64,000 nt of DNA from Gammaproteobacteria bacterium (GCA_032250735.1 JAVVEP010000006.1:92401-156400), one strand, 5' to 3'. Shown: positions 48,818 to 57,443, counted from the stretch's first letter. The notes: generated from the letters alone by a model not told the origin. Numbers and translations: made by a program.

Positions 48818-49972
48818 TCAGGGCAGTACCGCGCTGCCGGTGTCGAGCACCGAGATCGCATCGCCGTCATTCAGGCGATAACGGCCCTCGGTGATGACGG
48901 CCGTCTCCGGCTCCAGTCCCGCCACCGCCGGGCGGCCGATCTCGGCCCCCTCAATAGGCACGAAGCGGGCCGTGTCGCCGGCCTGCACCAACACCCCCAG
49001 CCTGCCCTGACGCTGGCTGATCAGCTCGGCCGGCAGGTGGGCCTGGATCGGTGACCACACCAGCCTGCCGGCGGCGCCGGGTAGGGGTGGTTGCGCGGTG
49101 AAGCGCAGGCGGGCCTCCTGGGTGCGGGCCTGGGTATCGAGCGCCGGGACAATGCGGCGCAGGCTGACCGGGTAGCGCTGCCCTGCGCTCACAAACACCG
49201 GCGCGCGATGGCGCTGTTCCTCTCGCGGTTCATTATAAGCAAGGTCAGCGGTCTGGGCAGGCGACAGGCGGGCGGCCAGTTCCAGGTTTTGGGTGTCCAT
49301 GATGCGCAGCAACGCGGTGCCCGGATGGGCCAGTTCACCGAGCTGGGCGATGCGCTCCATGATCAGCGCCGCGAAGGGCGCACGGATCTCGGTCTTGTCC
49401 AGTTGTTGGCGGGCCTGGGCGACGGCGGCCTGTCGCCCCTGCCGTTCGGCCAGCAGGGCGTCGCGCTCGGCCTCGCGCTGCTTGAGCAGCTGTTCGGAGA
49501 CCGCCTGTTGCTCGGACAGGGCGCGGGCCCGCTGCAGTTCGTAGTCCGCCAGCCCCAGCCTGGCCTCGACCGCCGCCAGCGCCGCCGCCTCCTGTTGCTG
49601 TATCAGCTCAAAATCCCGGCCATCGAGGCGCACCAGCAACGCGCCCTTTTCGACGCGGTCGCCCACCTGCACGGGGATGTCCACAATCCGGGCCTGGAGC
49701 TCGGCGCTAAGGCGGCTGTGGTTGTCGCTCACCACCGTGGCCGGGGCACTGAGTGGGGGATAGATGGCCAGTTCGGCAAACGGCTGGACATGCACCGGGA
49801 TGGGCGCGGCGGCCACGGAATGGCTGGCAATCGAGAATAGTAGGGTGGGCACCGCCCACCAAAAATACTTAAGCGCAGTGAACTGGTGGGCGGTGCCTTT
49901 ATGCCCTGGAGGGTACACCCTACACGGCCGCAGGGACATCCGTGTCCGCGTCATTTTTTGTCTCCGGGTCAT
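48818..49972 (-). CDS. RND efflux periplasmic adaptor (membrane fusion protein)
   Basis: 384 residues if translated from the ATG at 49972, which overlaps the hemL stop (TAATG). The longer frame to 50260 is antisense to hemL and rejected. Later ATGs at 49954 and 49936 are alternatives. A signal-like hydrophobic segment ends near ASHSVAA, then lipoyl/hairpin domains (ELQARIVDIPVQVGDRVEKGALLVRLDGRDFE), a coiled-coil hairpin (EAAALAAVEARLGLADYELQRARAL) and beta-barrel regions (TEIRAPFAALIMERIAQLGELAHPG). Partner of the RND permease downstream. A palindromic repeat is embedded in the first 50 codons. Confidence 0.85.
   Translation of the reverse strand: MTRRQKMTRTRMSLRPCRVYPPGHKGTAHQFTALKYFWWAVPTLLFSIASHSVAAAPIPVHVQPFAELAIYPPLSAPATVVSDNHSRLSAELQARIVDIPVQVGDRVEKGALLVRLDGRDFELIQQQEAAALAAVEARLGLADYELQRARALSEQQAVSEQLLKQREAERDALLAERQGRQAAVAQARQQLDKTEIRAPFAALIMERIAQLGELAHPGTALLRIMDTQNLELAARLSPAQTADLAYNEPREEQRHRAPVFVSAGQRYPVSLRRIVPALDTQARTQEARLRFTAQPPLPGAAGRLVWSPIQAHLPAELISQRQGRLGVLVQAGDTARFVPIEGAEIGRPAVAGLEPETAVITEGRYRLNDGDAISVLDTGSAVLP
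49840..49922. repeat. Palindromic repeat element inside the adaptor's 5' coding region
   Basis: Left arm GTAGGGTGGGCACCGCCCACC (49840-49860) and, inverted, GGTGGGCGGTGCC (49885-49897) followed by GGGTACACCCTAC (49910-49922). The arms can pair as GGGCACCGCCCACC/GGTGGGCGGTGCC. Read on the minus strand, the repeat encodes the W-W-A-V-P-T-L part of the signal peptide. Confidence 0.65.
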
Positions 49973-51252
49973 TACAATTGGGCGAAGACTTTTTCCGCGG
50001 CGTCCAGGGTGGCGGCAATTTCGGCCTCGCCATGGGCCGCGGAGACAAAACCGGTCTCGTAGGCCGAGGGCGCCAGGTACACCCCTTCGTCCAGCATCAG
50101 GTGGAAGAATTTCTGGAAGCGCTCGATATCGCAGGCCGAGACCTGGGCGAAGTTGGTAACATGTTCTTCCTCGGTGAAGAAGAAACCGAACATGCCGCCC
50201 ATCTGGTTGGTGGTCAGTGGAATGCCGGCCGCCCTGGCGCGGGTCTTCAGGCCTTCGCAAAGCTGTGTGGCCGCAGCGCTGAGGCCGTCATGGAAGCCCG
50301 GCGCGGAGACCAGTTCCAGGGTCTTGAGACCGGCGGCCATGGACACCGGATTGCCCGACAAAGTGCCGGCCTGGTACACCGGGCCCAGCGGCGCGATGTA
50401 TTCCATGATCTCGCGTTTGCCGCCGAAGGCGCCCACCGGCAGGCCGCCGCCGATGACCTTGCCCAGGGTGGTGAGGTCGGGGGTGATGCCGTAGTGTTGC
50501 TGGGCGCCGCCGAGGGCGACGCGGAAGCCGGTCATCACCTCGTCGAGGATCAGCACGGAGCCGTATTCGTCGCAGATCTCGCGCAGGCCTTCGAGGAAGC
50601 CGGGTACCGGCGGGATGCAGTTCATGTTGCCGGCCACCGGCTCGACGATGATGCAGGCCACGTCCTTGCCGATCTCGGCGAAGGCCTGTTTTACCGAGTC
50701 GATATCGTTGTAGGTGAGGGTGATGGTCAGCGCGGCCAACGCGGCGGGCACGCCCGGCGAGGTCGGCACGCCCAGGGTCAGGGCGCCGGAACCGGCCTTC
50801 ACTAGCAGCGAGTCGGCGTGGCCGTGGTAGCAGCCCTCGAATTTCACAATCTTGTCGCGGCCGGTGTAACCGCGGGCCAGACGAATCGCGCTCATGGTGG
50901 CCTCGGTGCCGGAACTGACCATGCGCACCATCTCACACGACGGCACCAGCTCGCAGACCTTGTCGGCCATTACCGTTTCGATGGCGGTGGGTGCGCCGAA
51001 GCCCAGACCGTTGGCCACCACGTCCTGTACCGCCTTGATCACCTCGGGGTGCGAGTGACCGACAATCATCGGCCCCCAGGAACCGACGTAATCCACGTAG
51101 CTTTTGCCGTCCTCGTCGGTGATATAGGCCCCTTTGCTGGACTTGAAAAACACCGGGTCACCGCCCACCCCACGGAAGGCGCGCACCGGCGAATTGACGC
51201 CACCGGGGATGTGGGTCTGGGCGGCAATGAAGAGGTCGTGGGAACGGGTCAT
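49972..51252 (-). CDS. hemL: Glutamate-1-semialdehyde 2,1-aminomutase
   Basis: PLP enzyme making 5-aminolevulinate in the C5 haem pathway. 426 residues from the ATG at 51252 (AAAGGTAAACCC before it); the frame extends upstream to 51489 through a repeated, non-coding sequence. [18 protein letters not shown] at the N terminus, [11 protein letters not shown] near 243-253 and the PLP Lys in [18 protein letters not shown] near 265. Normal length and complete. Confidence 0.98.
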   Translation of the reverse strand: MTRSHDLFIAAQTHIPGGVNSPVRAFRGVGGDPVFFKSSKGAYITDEDGKSYVDYVGSWGPMIVGHSHPEVIKAVQDVVANGLGFGAPTAIETVMADKVCELVPSCEMVRMVSSGTEATMSAIRLARGYTGRDKIVKFEGCYHGHADSLLVKAGSGALTLGVPTSPGVPAALAALTITLTYNDIDSVKQAFAEIGKDVACIIVEPVAGNMNCIPPVPGFLEGLREICDEYGSVLILDEVMTGFRVALGGAQQHYGITPDLTTLGKVIGGGLPVGAFGGKREIMEYIAPLGPVYQAGTLSGNPVSMAAGLKTLELVSAPGFHDGLSAAATQLCEGLKTRARAAGIPLTTNQMGGMFGFFFTEEEHVTNFAQVSACDIERFQKFFHLMLDEGVYLAPSAYETGFVSAAHGEAEIAATLDAAEKVFAQL

Positions 51253-51290
51253 GGGTTTACCTTTTTCGATGTAGTTATGGTTGTGCCCGC

Positions 51291-51450
51291 CGCAGCCAGG
51301 CCCTGCGATGGGGCAGCTCGCGCACAAGCAAAGGGGCCGATATTTTGGCGGGTTTCGGGCCTGCTGGCAACCGAGCCCGCAGGCGCTGTGCAAACCACTG
51401 AAACGCGAACGGCGATGTGGCGGGGCGATGTAGGCGGTCTTACGGCAACA
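51291..51450. repeat. Direct repeat, left copy (island boundary)
   Basis: Shares 58 identical bases (51328-51385) with 57036-57093, and further blocks CTGTGCAAACCACTGAAAC and GGCGATGTGGCGGGGCGATGT with the right copy. It lacks 31 bases present in the right copy, which sit there between two GCAGGCG heptamers, so this copy looks like a deletion product. It lies directly upstream of hemL. Confidence 0.9.
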
Positions 51451-51849
51451 GGAAAAGCCAGGTAGAGAGGGTGTTTTTTTTGCGTCCACGCGGAATCAGC
51501 AAAAACATATAGAGAGGTGTAAGCTTCCCCAGCACGGTAGAGATAAAGGGTAGAGAGGATACTTGTCCCTTTGGCTTGTTTCCAACGAGGTGGCAGAGCT
51601 CGGAGCGGCGCCTGGGCAGTGGTCAGAAAAACAGTCGTAATCGACTGAATATAATCCACACCAACAGGGTGAACGGAGGGCACTGAACAGTTTCTCAAGG
51701 AGGCGCGATATACCGTTATATCAAGACTTGACTCTGAACAGACCCTGCCCTGAATATTCGGACCCTGAACATTTGTGTGGAATTTCAGCGTAAGAGTGGA
51801 ATTCAGGCCGGATTTTGGAAGATTGAACGGCTGCGTGGCGGGTCAATGA
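51451..51849. other. Non-coding left arm of the island
   Basis: About 400 bases without a supported gene. Composition is less GC-rich than the flanks. No tRNA, integrase or clear terminal repeat is visible apart from the direct repeat to the left. Confidence 0.4.
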
Positions 51850-52161
51850 CGACTAACTATCGTTGGACCTGGGCAAAAAGGACGTTTATTCTTCCTATAC
51901 TTCTTCGCTAACGAAAATACCCTGAAACAAATCCACTGGCGACATTTCATTACAGATTGCAAGTCGCTATCGGCTGATTTCGCCAGAGTCACTGAAATGG
52001 CGGAGCAGGAACTGGCAAGAGCAGAAACTTGGTTGCGGGAAGCGTTTGAAGACATAATGCGAAACGTTGACTCCAACGTGGTGAAGATTAAAGAAGAAGA
52101 GGAAAATCATCGTGGCGCCGTGGCATTTGATGGCTTGGCGGAGGGTGATGCAGATGAATAA
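51850..52161 (+). pseudogene. 3' remnant of an unidentified gene
   Basis: The frame is open from just after a TGA at 51847 to TAA at 52159-52161 but has no ATG until 51997. Translation is protein-like: an aromatic start (RLFFLYFFANENT), then an acidic, helical end (VTEMAEQELARAETWLREAFEDIM...EEEENHRG...EGDADE). A short ORF at 52171-52254 follows. The lack of a start and the acidic C terminus suggest the truncated end of an older island gene; family not recognised. From the ATG at 51997 it could also make a 54-residue product. Confidence 0.4.
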
Positions 52162-52269
52162 AAATCACGGATGTGCTGGCCGGATAAGGAGTTCTTTAAA
52201 GCAATCAAGGGAAGCGTCCCATTTATCTCCCATTTATCCGTTGGGAAAGGTTGAAAGAGGGAGTTGAGT

Positions 52270-54624
52270 TTGGCAACAAAGGACAGTCTACACTTCGACG
52301 TCAGCACGGGCCTTAAGCGCGTGCTGGGCCGCGAACTTATCACGGATGACGAGGTTGCGATCTTCGAACTCGTCAAGAACTCCTTCGACGCCGGCGCTGA
52401 CAGCGTGCAGTTGTACTTCGGCGTCGGCGTGGTCGTCATTGCGGATAATGGCTCCGGCATGTCCTACGAAGACCTCACGGATAAGTGGCTGTTCGTTGCC
52501 TATTCGTCCAAGCGCACCGACCGCTCTGCGGACGACTTTCGCAACATCGCCGCGGAGCGTAGGCACTACGCCGGGAGCAAGGGAATCGGACGCTTTTCGT
52601 CTGATCGACTGGGTGAGGAGGTTGTCATACAAAGCCGCCCTCGTGGCCGTGCTAAGGCGGTCCATCAGCTGACCGTCGATTGGGAGCTGTTCGAAAAGGA
52701 CGCCAAGGAGCATTTTGAGAAGGTTCCCGTCCGCTATGCCAAACAGGACGCGTTCCAGCTGCCGCGCGAGTTGCGCAGGTTCGAATCGAAACTCAAGCAT
52801 GGAACCGTAGTAACCATTAAACGGCTGAGGCGTCCGTGGCCGCGACAGCGCATTCTTGATCTGAAGGCCTCGCTGGCGAAGCTAATCAATCCTTTCGGAG
52901 AAGAGACTGACGGCTTTGGTATTCACATCACCGCACCGGCCGAGGTAGTAGAGGACAAACGGCTAATTGCACTCCATGCCAAGAAAAAGGAGAAGCCGCT
53001 TCCCAAGGATCTAGTCAACGGCCAGATCGGCAATTTCATCTTCTCTACGCTGCAAGATAAGACAACATTCATTCGGGTTATCATCGACGGTGAGGAACTG
53101 CTCACAACGCTCACGGACCGTGGAGAGGTGATCTATCGAATCGCCGAACCGAATCCGTATCACGATCTTAAGGATGCGGGGTTTAGATGCGAGATCTATT
53201 ACCTCAACCAGTCAGCGAAGATTACATTCGCTCGACGAGTTGGCTTGCCTTCCACACAGTTCGGATCGGTTTTCCTCTTCAGGAATAACTTCCGCGTCTA
53301 CCCAATCGGCGAAGACGGTGATGACTGGTTTGGGTTTGGTCGCCGTAAGCAGCAGGGTTACGCGCGCTTTCTAGGAACGCGAGAAATCATCGGTCGCGTC
53401 GACGTGTCGGGAACGGACGAAGATTTCCAGGAAGCCTCAAGCCGCAACCAGGGGCTGATCGAAACTCCCGCTTCCAGTCAGCTGCGCAAAGCGGTCATGG
53501 ATCACTGTTTGAAGCGCCTGGAGAAGTACGTTGTCCCGGTGTCTTGGAAGGACGAGGCAGACGGGAAGACAGATGATCTGTCTCGTTTGATGACGGACCC
53601 AGGGCGCGCGCGTGTGTCGGCAGCGGTTGCCAATCTCGTTGACAACGAAAAGGTGCGTCTGATCGAGTACAGCAAGCGGCTCGTCGACTTGATCAACGAG
53701 CGCTCCAGTGATTTCGAGACATCGCTGGTCAGTCTGCGGGCAATCGCCGAGAAAGCGAGCGACTCGAAAATGCTAGCGCGTCTCGACGAGGCAGAACGCC
53801 GATTCGACGATCTAAAGAAGTCTGAGGCCGATGCGCGCCGCGTTGCCGACAAGGCGCTGGCGCTGGCAGAAACTGCAAACCGCCGCGCTGCTACGGCAGA
53901 AATAGAGGTGGAAACGGAGCGGCGCCGTGCGCACTTCCTGGAATCCTTCGTTAACGTGGACACCGCCACTATCCTAAACCTGCATCATCAGGTGACGATC
54001 TATGCTGTGGACATTGCCCAGCAGATCGAGAACTTCCTGACCGAAACCGCCGGCAAGACATCGATACCGCGCGGTACCGTTCTCAAGACGCTGGAGCAGA
54101 TGGCCTTTCTCAACAGGAAGGTCATGTCGGTGACGAAGTTCGCGGCGAAGGCTAACTTTAAACTCGACTCAGAAAAGATTGAGACTGACCTCGCCGCGTT
54201 CATCTACGACTACATTGAACAGATTGCTCGTACCACGGGCAGCGCCCGGCTGCGGATCATAGCCGAGAATACGCACCCTGGTATAAAGCTATGCTTCAAC
54301 CCAATCGACGCGTCGATCATTGTTGACAACCTGATCAGCAATGCGAGGAAGGTCAGGGCGTCTCGTATCAAGTTCGTCCTGTCACAAGAGGGTAAGAGTG
54401 GCCTAACGATTCATGTGAGTGACAACGGGCGCGGCCTGACTCCAGGCACAAACCGCTCACACATTTTTCAGATGGGGTACACCACCACACAGGGCTCGGG
54501 CTTAGGCCTCTATCATGTCCGGCAAGCCCTTGGTGAAATGGGGGGCAGCATCGAACTCGACGATCAAGTGGAGAAAGGCCTGGGCTTTGTCATCAAAATC
54601 GCCGCGAAGGGGAAAAAAGCGTGA
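52270..54624 (+). CDS. Dual-ATPase sensor kinase: MORC/Hsp90-like GHKL + S5 + coiled coil + histidine-kinase ATPase
   Basis: 784 residues from a TTG at 52270, six bases after AGAGGGAG; a TTG at 52264 is possible but abuts the ribosome site. The N-terminal GHKL ATPase has FELVKNSFDAGAD (E33, N37), IADNGSGMS (D59) and GSKGIGRFSSDRLGE (from 102). An S5-like domain at about 258-398 has FGSVFLFRNNFRVYPIGEDGDDWF and SSRNQGLIE, as in MORC/paraMORC proteins. A coiled coil spans about 455-560, then LNLHHQVTIYA (His 572/573), a DHp-like phosphoacceptor. A second ATPase follows at about 680-784 with DNLISNA (D686), DNGRGL (D718) and GSGLGL (742). The stop overlaps the response-regulator start (GTGA). 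Predicted signal-gated kinase; trigger unknown. Confidence 0.85.
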   Translation: MATKDSLHFDVSTGLKRVLGRELITDDEVAIFELVKNSFDAGADSVQLYFGVGVVVIADNGSGMSYEDLTDKWLFVAYSSKRTDRSADDFRNIAAERRHYAGSKGIGRFSSDRLGEEVVIQSRPRGRAKAVHQLTVDWELFEKDAKEHFEKVPVRYAKQDAFQLPRELRRFESKLKHGTVVTIKRLRRPWPRQRILDLKASLAKLINPFGEETDGFGIHITAPAEVVEDKRLIALHAKKKEKPLPKDLVNGQIGNFIFSTLQDKTTFIRVIIDGEELLTTLTDRGEVIYRIAEPNPYHDLKDAGFRCEIYYLNQSAKITFARRVGLPSTQFGSVFLFRNNFRVYPIGEDGDDWFGFGRRKQQGYARFLGTREIIGRVDVSGTDEDFQEASSRNQGLIETPASSQLRKAVMDHCLKRLEKYVVPVSWKDEADGKTDDLSRLMTDPGRARVSAAVANLVDNEKVRLIEYSKRLVDLINERSSDFETSLVSLRAIAEKASDSKMLARLDEAERRFDDLKKSEADARRVADKALALAETANRRAATAEIEVETERRRAHFLESFVNVDTATILNLHHQVTIYAVDIAQQIENFLTETAGKTSIPRGTVLKTLEQMAFLNRKVMSVTKFAAKANFKLDSEKIETDLAAFIYDYIEQIARTTGSARLRIIAENTHPGIKLCFNPIDASIIVDNLISNARKVRASRIKFVLSQEGKSGLTIHVSDNGRGLTPGTNRSHIFQMGYTTTQGSGLGLYHVRQALGEMGGSIELDDQVEKGLGFVIKIAAKGKKA

Positions 54625-55544
54625 GACTCGATTTCAACGTGCTATGGGTAGATGACCAGCCTGACAGCGTGGCCGCGCAGATCAAGAAAATTAAATTGCA
54701 AATGGCGGACGAAGGGTTCGAATTCAAGCCCCGCCAGTGCACCACGATTTATCAGGTGGAGGAGGCCATCTCGGAAGACGTCTTTACAGACGAGGTTGAC
54801 CTGATCCTGGTGGATTGGGATCTCGGTAAGGGCGAGTATGGAGAAGACGCGATCATTCGCATCCGCGAGTCCGTTCCATACAAAGACGTTGTCTTCTATT
54901 CTGGGCAAACGCCAGCTATGGAACTGCGTCAGAAAGCCTTTGAGAAGCAGCTGGAAGGCGTCTACTGTGCGCACCGAGATGATCTAGTCGACGAGGTGGT
55001 CGGCGTCTTCGATTCGCTGATCAAGAAGGTACTCGACCTTGATCACACTCGCGGGATCGTCATGGGGGCCACGAGTGATATCGACTACATGGTCAACACG
55101 TGCTTGGCCATGGCGCACGGCAAGCTCGATGACGCAGGCAAGGCCAAATTCGTTGAGGAAGCACTTAGGCGCGTGGAAGAACAGGTGAAGAACATCGCCA
55201 AGCAAGGCGAGAAGCTCAATGCTACACCGAGCGTTGAAGCCTTGTTCAAGGCGCACATGCTGTTCACCTCGGATCATCGTCTGCGCATGCTGGCGAGAAT
55301 CTTGGGCATGGACGAATTCGCAGCCCATGCGGACGGCGTGACGACAGTCCAGTCGTATCGCGATGGCGTCGTCCATGACCGCAATACCCTCGGGCATGCG
55401 GTTTTGGTTCCTCAGGGCAAGCCAAGTAGCGTCATTGACGATACCGGAAAGGTTGTCGACATCGCCCAGATGCGGGAGCTTCGTAAGTTGATTCTAAGCC
55501 TACGCGCGGACTTCCGCGCCCTGCTGGACGCCATGCAACAGTGA
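54621..55544 (+). CDS. Response regulator fused to a HEPN-like helical domain
   Basis: 307 residues from a GTG overlapping the kinase stop. Residues 1-130 form a receiver: VLWVDDQPD (D11, D12), LILVDWDLG (phosphoacceptor D65) and VVFYSGQ (S94). The usual Lys after strand 5 is replaced by C-A-H-R. Residues 145-307 are helical, with SYRDGVVHDRNTLGHAVLV; R254-N-T-L-G-H259 fits the R-N-x3-H motif of HEPN RNases, and R247-x4-H252 is a second R-x4-H. No DNA-binding domain is present, so it is not a standard transcription factor. I infer an RNase-like or protein-binding effector released by phosphorylation from the adjacent kinase. Its last 45 bases overlap the convergent methyltransferase gene. Confidence 0.82.
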   Translation: MRLDFNVLWVDDQPDSVAAQIKKIKLQMADEGFEFKPRQCTTIYQVEEAISEDVFTDEVDLILVDWDLGKGEYGEDAIIRIRESVPYKDVVFYSGQTPAMELRQKAFEKQLEGVYCAHRDDLVDEVVGVFDSLIKKVLDLDHTRGIVMGATSDIDYMVNTCLAMAHGKLDDAGKAKFVEEALRRVEEQVKNIAKQGEKLNATPSVEALFKAHMLFTSDHRLRMLARILGMDEFAAHADGVTTVQSYRDGVVHDRNTLGHAVLVPQGKPSSVIDDTGKVVDIAQMRELRKLILSLRADFRALLDAMQQ

Positions 55545-56801
55545 GCAGACCTTGCGATCACTCGCGCCCGCTGTCGTAGGCTTGTTTCTGAGCAGATCTG
55601 TCAACGTCTCGCCAATCGCGCGCGCCACAAGCGGCGGTACCGCGTTGGCCACTTGCGTGAAGCGAGGCACTTCTTGTTTTCGAAGGTGACCACCGGTCGT
55701 GTACTTGCCCTGGAATGAGTACCAGTCTGGAAAGGTCTGCAGCCGTGCGTTCTCGCGAACCGTCAGCGTACGCGGCTCTGAATAATGCAGTAGATCATCT
55801 GGCATGCTTGTGATTGTTGGCGACGGGCGATCAGGATCGAGTACCCGCAGTGCCATCTTCTTAAGGCCGAAACGCGCGCGCATTTCAGTGCCAATGCTGG
55901 TGTTAAGTCGGCCTTCGGCGTGGCTCAGCTCGATTATTTGTTTGAAGCGATCAGTAATGTTCACGGAGTGACGTGCCAGACGCAGGTCAGCGGGAACTTT
56001 ACACCCTGAGTTCATCAGCTTTTGGTAGCGGGTGAGAGGGCCGGCATACCGAGTCTCTTCGAAACCCTTGCTCTCCGAGGATGGTTGAGTGCCGCTGCGA
56101 CTGACCTCAAGATCTGAAATTGCTGCCGAAGACGAGACTGGGACTGATAGGCGCAACGAACGCAAGAAAGAAGGTAGGCTACTTTGAAGATGAGCAAATG
56201 GATCAGGAACATTCAATTCAGAGCGAAAAGCGAGAACGAAGTAGCGCGTACGCGCCTGCGGTACGCCGAAGATTGATAGGTCGAGCAACTGCTCATGGAC
56301 TGTGTACGCGCCAGATAGTTGTGCTTTGAGCGTCTGCGAAAAGTTCTTGATCTCTTCGTCAGCGCTGAAATCGAGAGTGAACCCCCGGACGTTCTCGATC
56401 AAGACCGCCTTGGGCTTGATGATGTCGACCAAATTCAAATAAGAGGTAAACAGCTGATTACGCGGATCATCATGCTGTCGCCGGCCCGCGCTGGAGAAGC
56501 CCTGGCACGGCGGCCCGCCGACCAGCACATCGACGGTGCCCGCGAATGCTTCGAGCTTCTCTCGGTACTGGCTGATGAGTTCGACGATGCCTATTGGCTC
56601 TTTGGGGAGCCAGCGTGGCCAGACGTACTTGTGAGGCGAATTCTTTGCCAGCAAGTTCGCCTTCAGAGTGGCGAAGGCGAACTTGTCGCGCTCGACCGCA
56701 AAGCGGCCGGTCCAGCCCGCTTGCATCAGTCCGAGGGACAGACCACCACACCCCGCGAAGGCGTCGATGAACGTCAGTGGCTTGGAGGAAGATCGCGGCA
56801 T
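55500..56801 (-). CDS. C5-cytosine DNA methyltransferase
   Basis: 433 residues. Motif I FIDAFAGCGGLSLG at 11-24, catalytic Cys99 in GGPPCQGFSSAGRR, motif VI ENV at 136-138, motif VIII QARTRYF at 182-188, a variable target-recognition region, and the C-terminal motif IX/X QVANAVPPLVARAIG. All catalytic motifs are intact. No restriction endonuclease or Vsr gene is adjacent, so it is solitary as seen here. It is convergent with the response regulator and overlaps it by 45 bases, which links the three genes as a unit. Recognition sequence cannot be read. Confidence 0.95.
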   Translation of the reverse strand: MPRSSSKPLTFIDAFAGCGGLSLGLMQAGWTGRFAVERDKFAFATLKANLLAKNSPHKYVWPRWLPKEPIGIVELISQYREKLEAFAGTVDVLVGGPPCQGFSSAGRRQHDDPRNQLFTSYLNLVDIIKPKAVLIENVRGFTLDFSADEEIKNFSQTLKAQLSGAYTVHEQLLDLSIFGVPQARTRYFVLAFRSELNVPDPFAHLQSSLPSFLRSLRLSVPVSSSAAISDLEVSRSGTQPSSESKGFEETRYAGPLTRYQKLMNSGCKVPADLRLARHSVNITDRFKQIIELSHAEGRLNTSIGTEMRARFGLKKMALRVLDPDRPSPTITSMPDDLLHYSEPRTLTVRENARLQTFPDWYSFQGKYTTGGHLRKQEVPRFTQVANAVPPLVARAIGETLTDLLRNKPTTAGASDRKVCSLLHGVQQGAEVRA

Positions 56802-57002
56802 CGTTTTTCAGTTTTTTGCTGTTTGTGGGCGTGTCCCAAGCGATTATGCCCGGTCCAGTGCAGGATGACCAGGCCGAATTGCCCTCACCATCGCTACATC
56901 GGCGAGTCCCGGTTGTATAGTAAAGCAACAGTGTGACCGCTGGCCGGATTGTGGCTGCTGAGGACGAACCACGCCAAGCAATTGTATAGCTCAGGGGCAG
57001 AG
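56802..57002. other. Upstream region of the methyltransferase gene
   Basis: About 200 bases between the methyltransferase start and the right direct repeat. No gene. A GTATAGCTCAGGGGCAGAGC stretch at 56985-57003 resembles a tRNA D-arm but the rest of a tRNA is absent. Confidence 0.4.
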
Positions 57003-57188
57003 CGCAGCCAGACCCTGCGGTGGGACGGCTTGCGCGCAAAGGGGCCGATATTTTGGCGGGTTTCGGGCCTGCTGGCAACCGAGCCCGCAGGCGTCATCCA
57101 CGGCACCCGCGCCTAATGCAGGCGCTGTGCAAACCACTGAAACATGAATGGCGATGTGGCGGGGCGATGTTGGCGGTCTTACGACAAC
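57003..57188. repeat. Direct repeat, right copy (island boundary)
   Basis: Same orientation as 51291-51450. The 58 identical bases are at 57036-57093; a 31-base block (57094-57124) absent from the left copy follows and is bounded by GCAGGCG on each side. The spacing places about 5.6 kb, including the kinase, effector and methyltransferase, between the copies. Confidence 0.9.
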
Positions 57189-57443
57189 GGTTGCCAGTGC
57201 GGGCAGGTAGGTTGCGGCGACAAGTGAATCACCAGCAAAAGGAATCGGTCCGCCTTTATTCATCACCCGATTTTCCCGATTGCCTTTCGTAAAATCAGAT
57301 GTTTTTACGCCTGACCTGTTCTAACAAAACTCTCGTCGAAATCTAATCTACACTTATTTCGTACTCGCTTCTGAACTTGATGGGGTTGTGAATTCGGGGC
57401 ATCGGAAGTGCGTGACATTTGTGATTTCAGCGAGGATAGAATA
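57189..57443. other. Upstream region of the GDSL hydrolase gene
   Basis: About 255 bases without a gene. AGGATAG lies before the ATG at 57444. I see no clear promoter. Confidence 0.4.

Noticed and set aside
49973..50260. N-terminal 96-residue extension of the RND adaptor
   Set aside because: This stretch is antisense to the conserved C terminus of hemL. The adaptor start is placed at 49972 or later.
51253..51489. N-terminal extension of HemL
   Set aside because: It translates the direct-repeat sequence. HemL family proteins start at [12 protein letters not shown] sequence, which has its own ribosome site.
55500..56801. Restriction-modification system
   Set aside because: No endonuclease gene is adjacent. 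The methyltransferase is called solitary rather than as an R-M pair.
56975..57030. tRNA-like D-arm (TAGCTCAGGGGCAGAGC) at the right island boundary
   Set aside because: The D-stem pairs, but no credible anticodon arm with U33, T-loop GGTTCAAATCC or acceptor stem can be found, so it is not called as a tRNA or tRNA attachment site.
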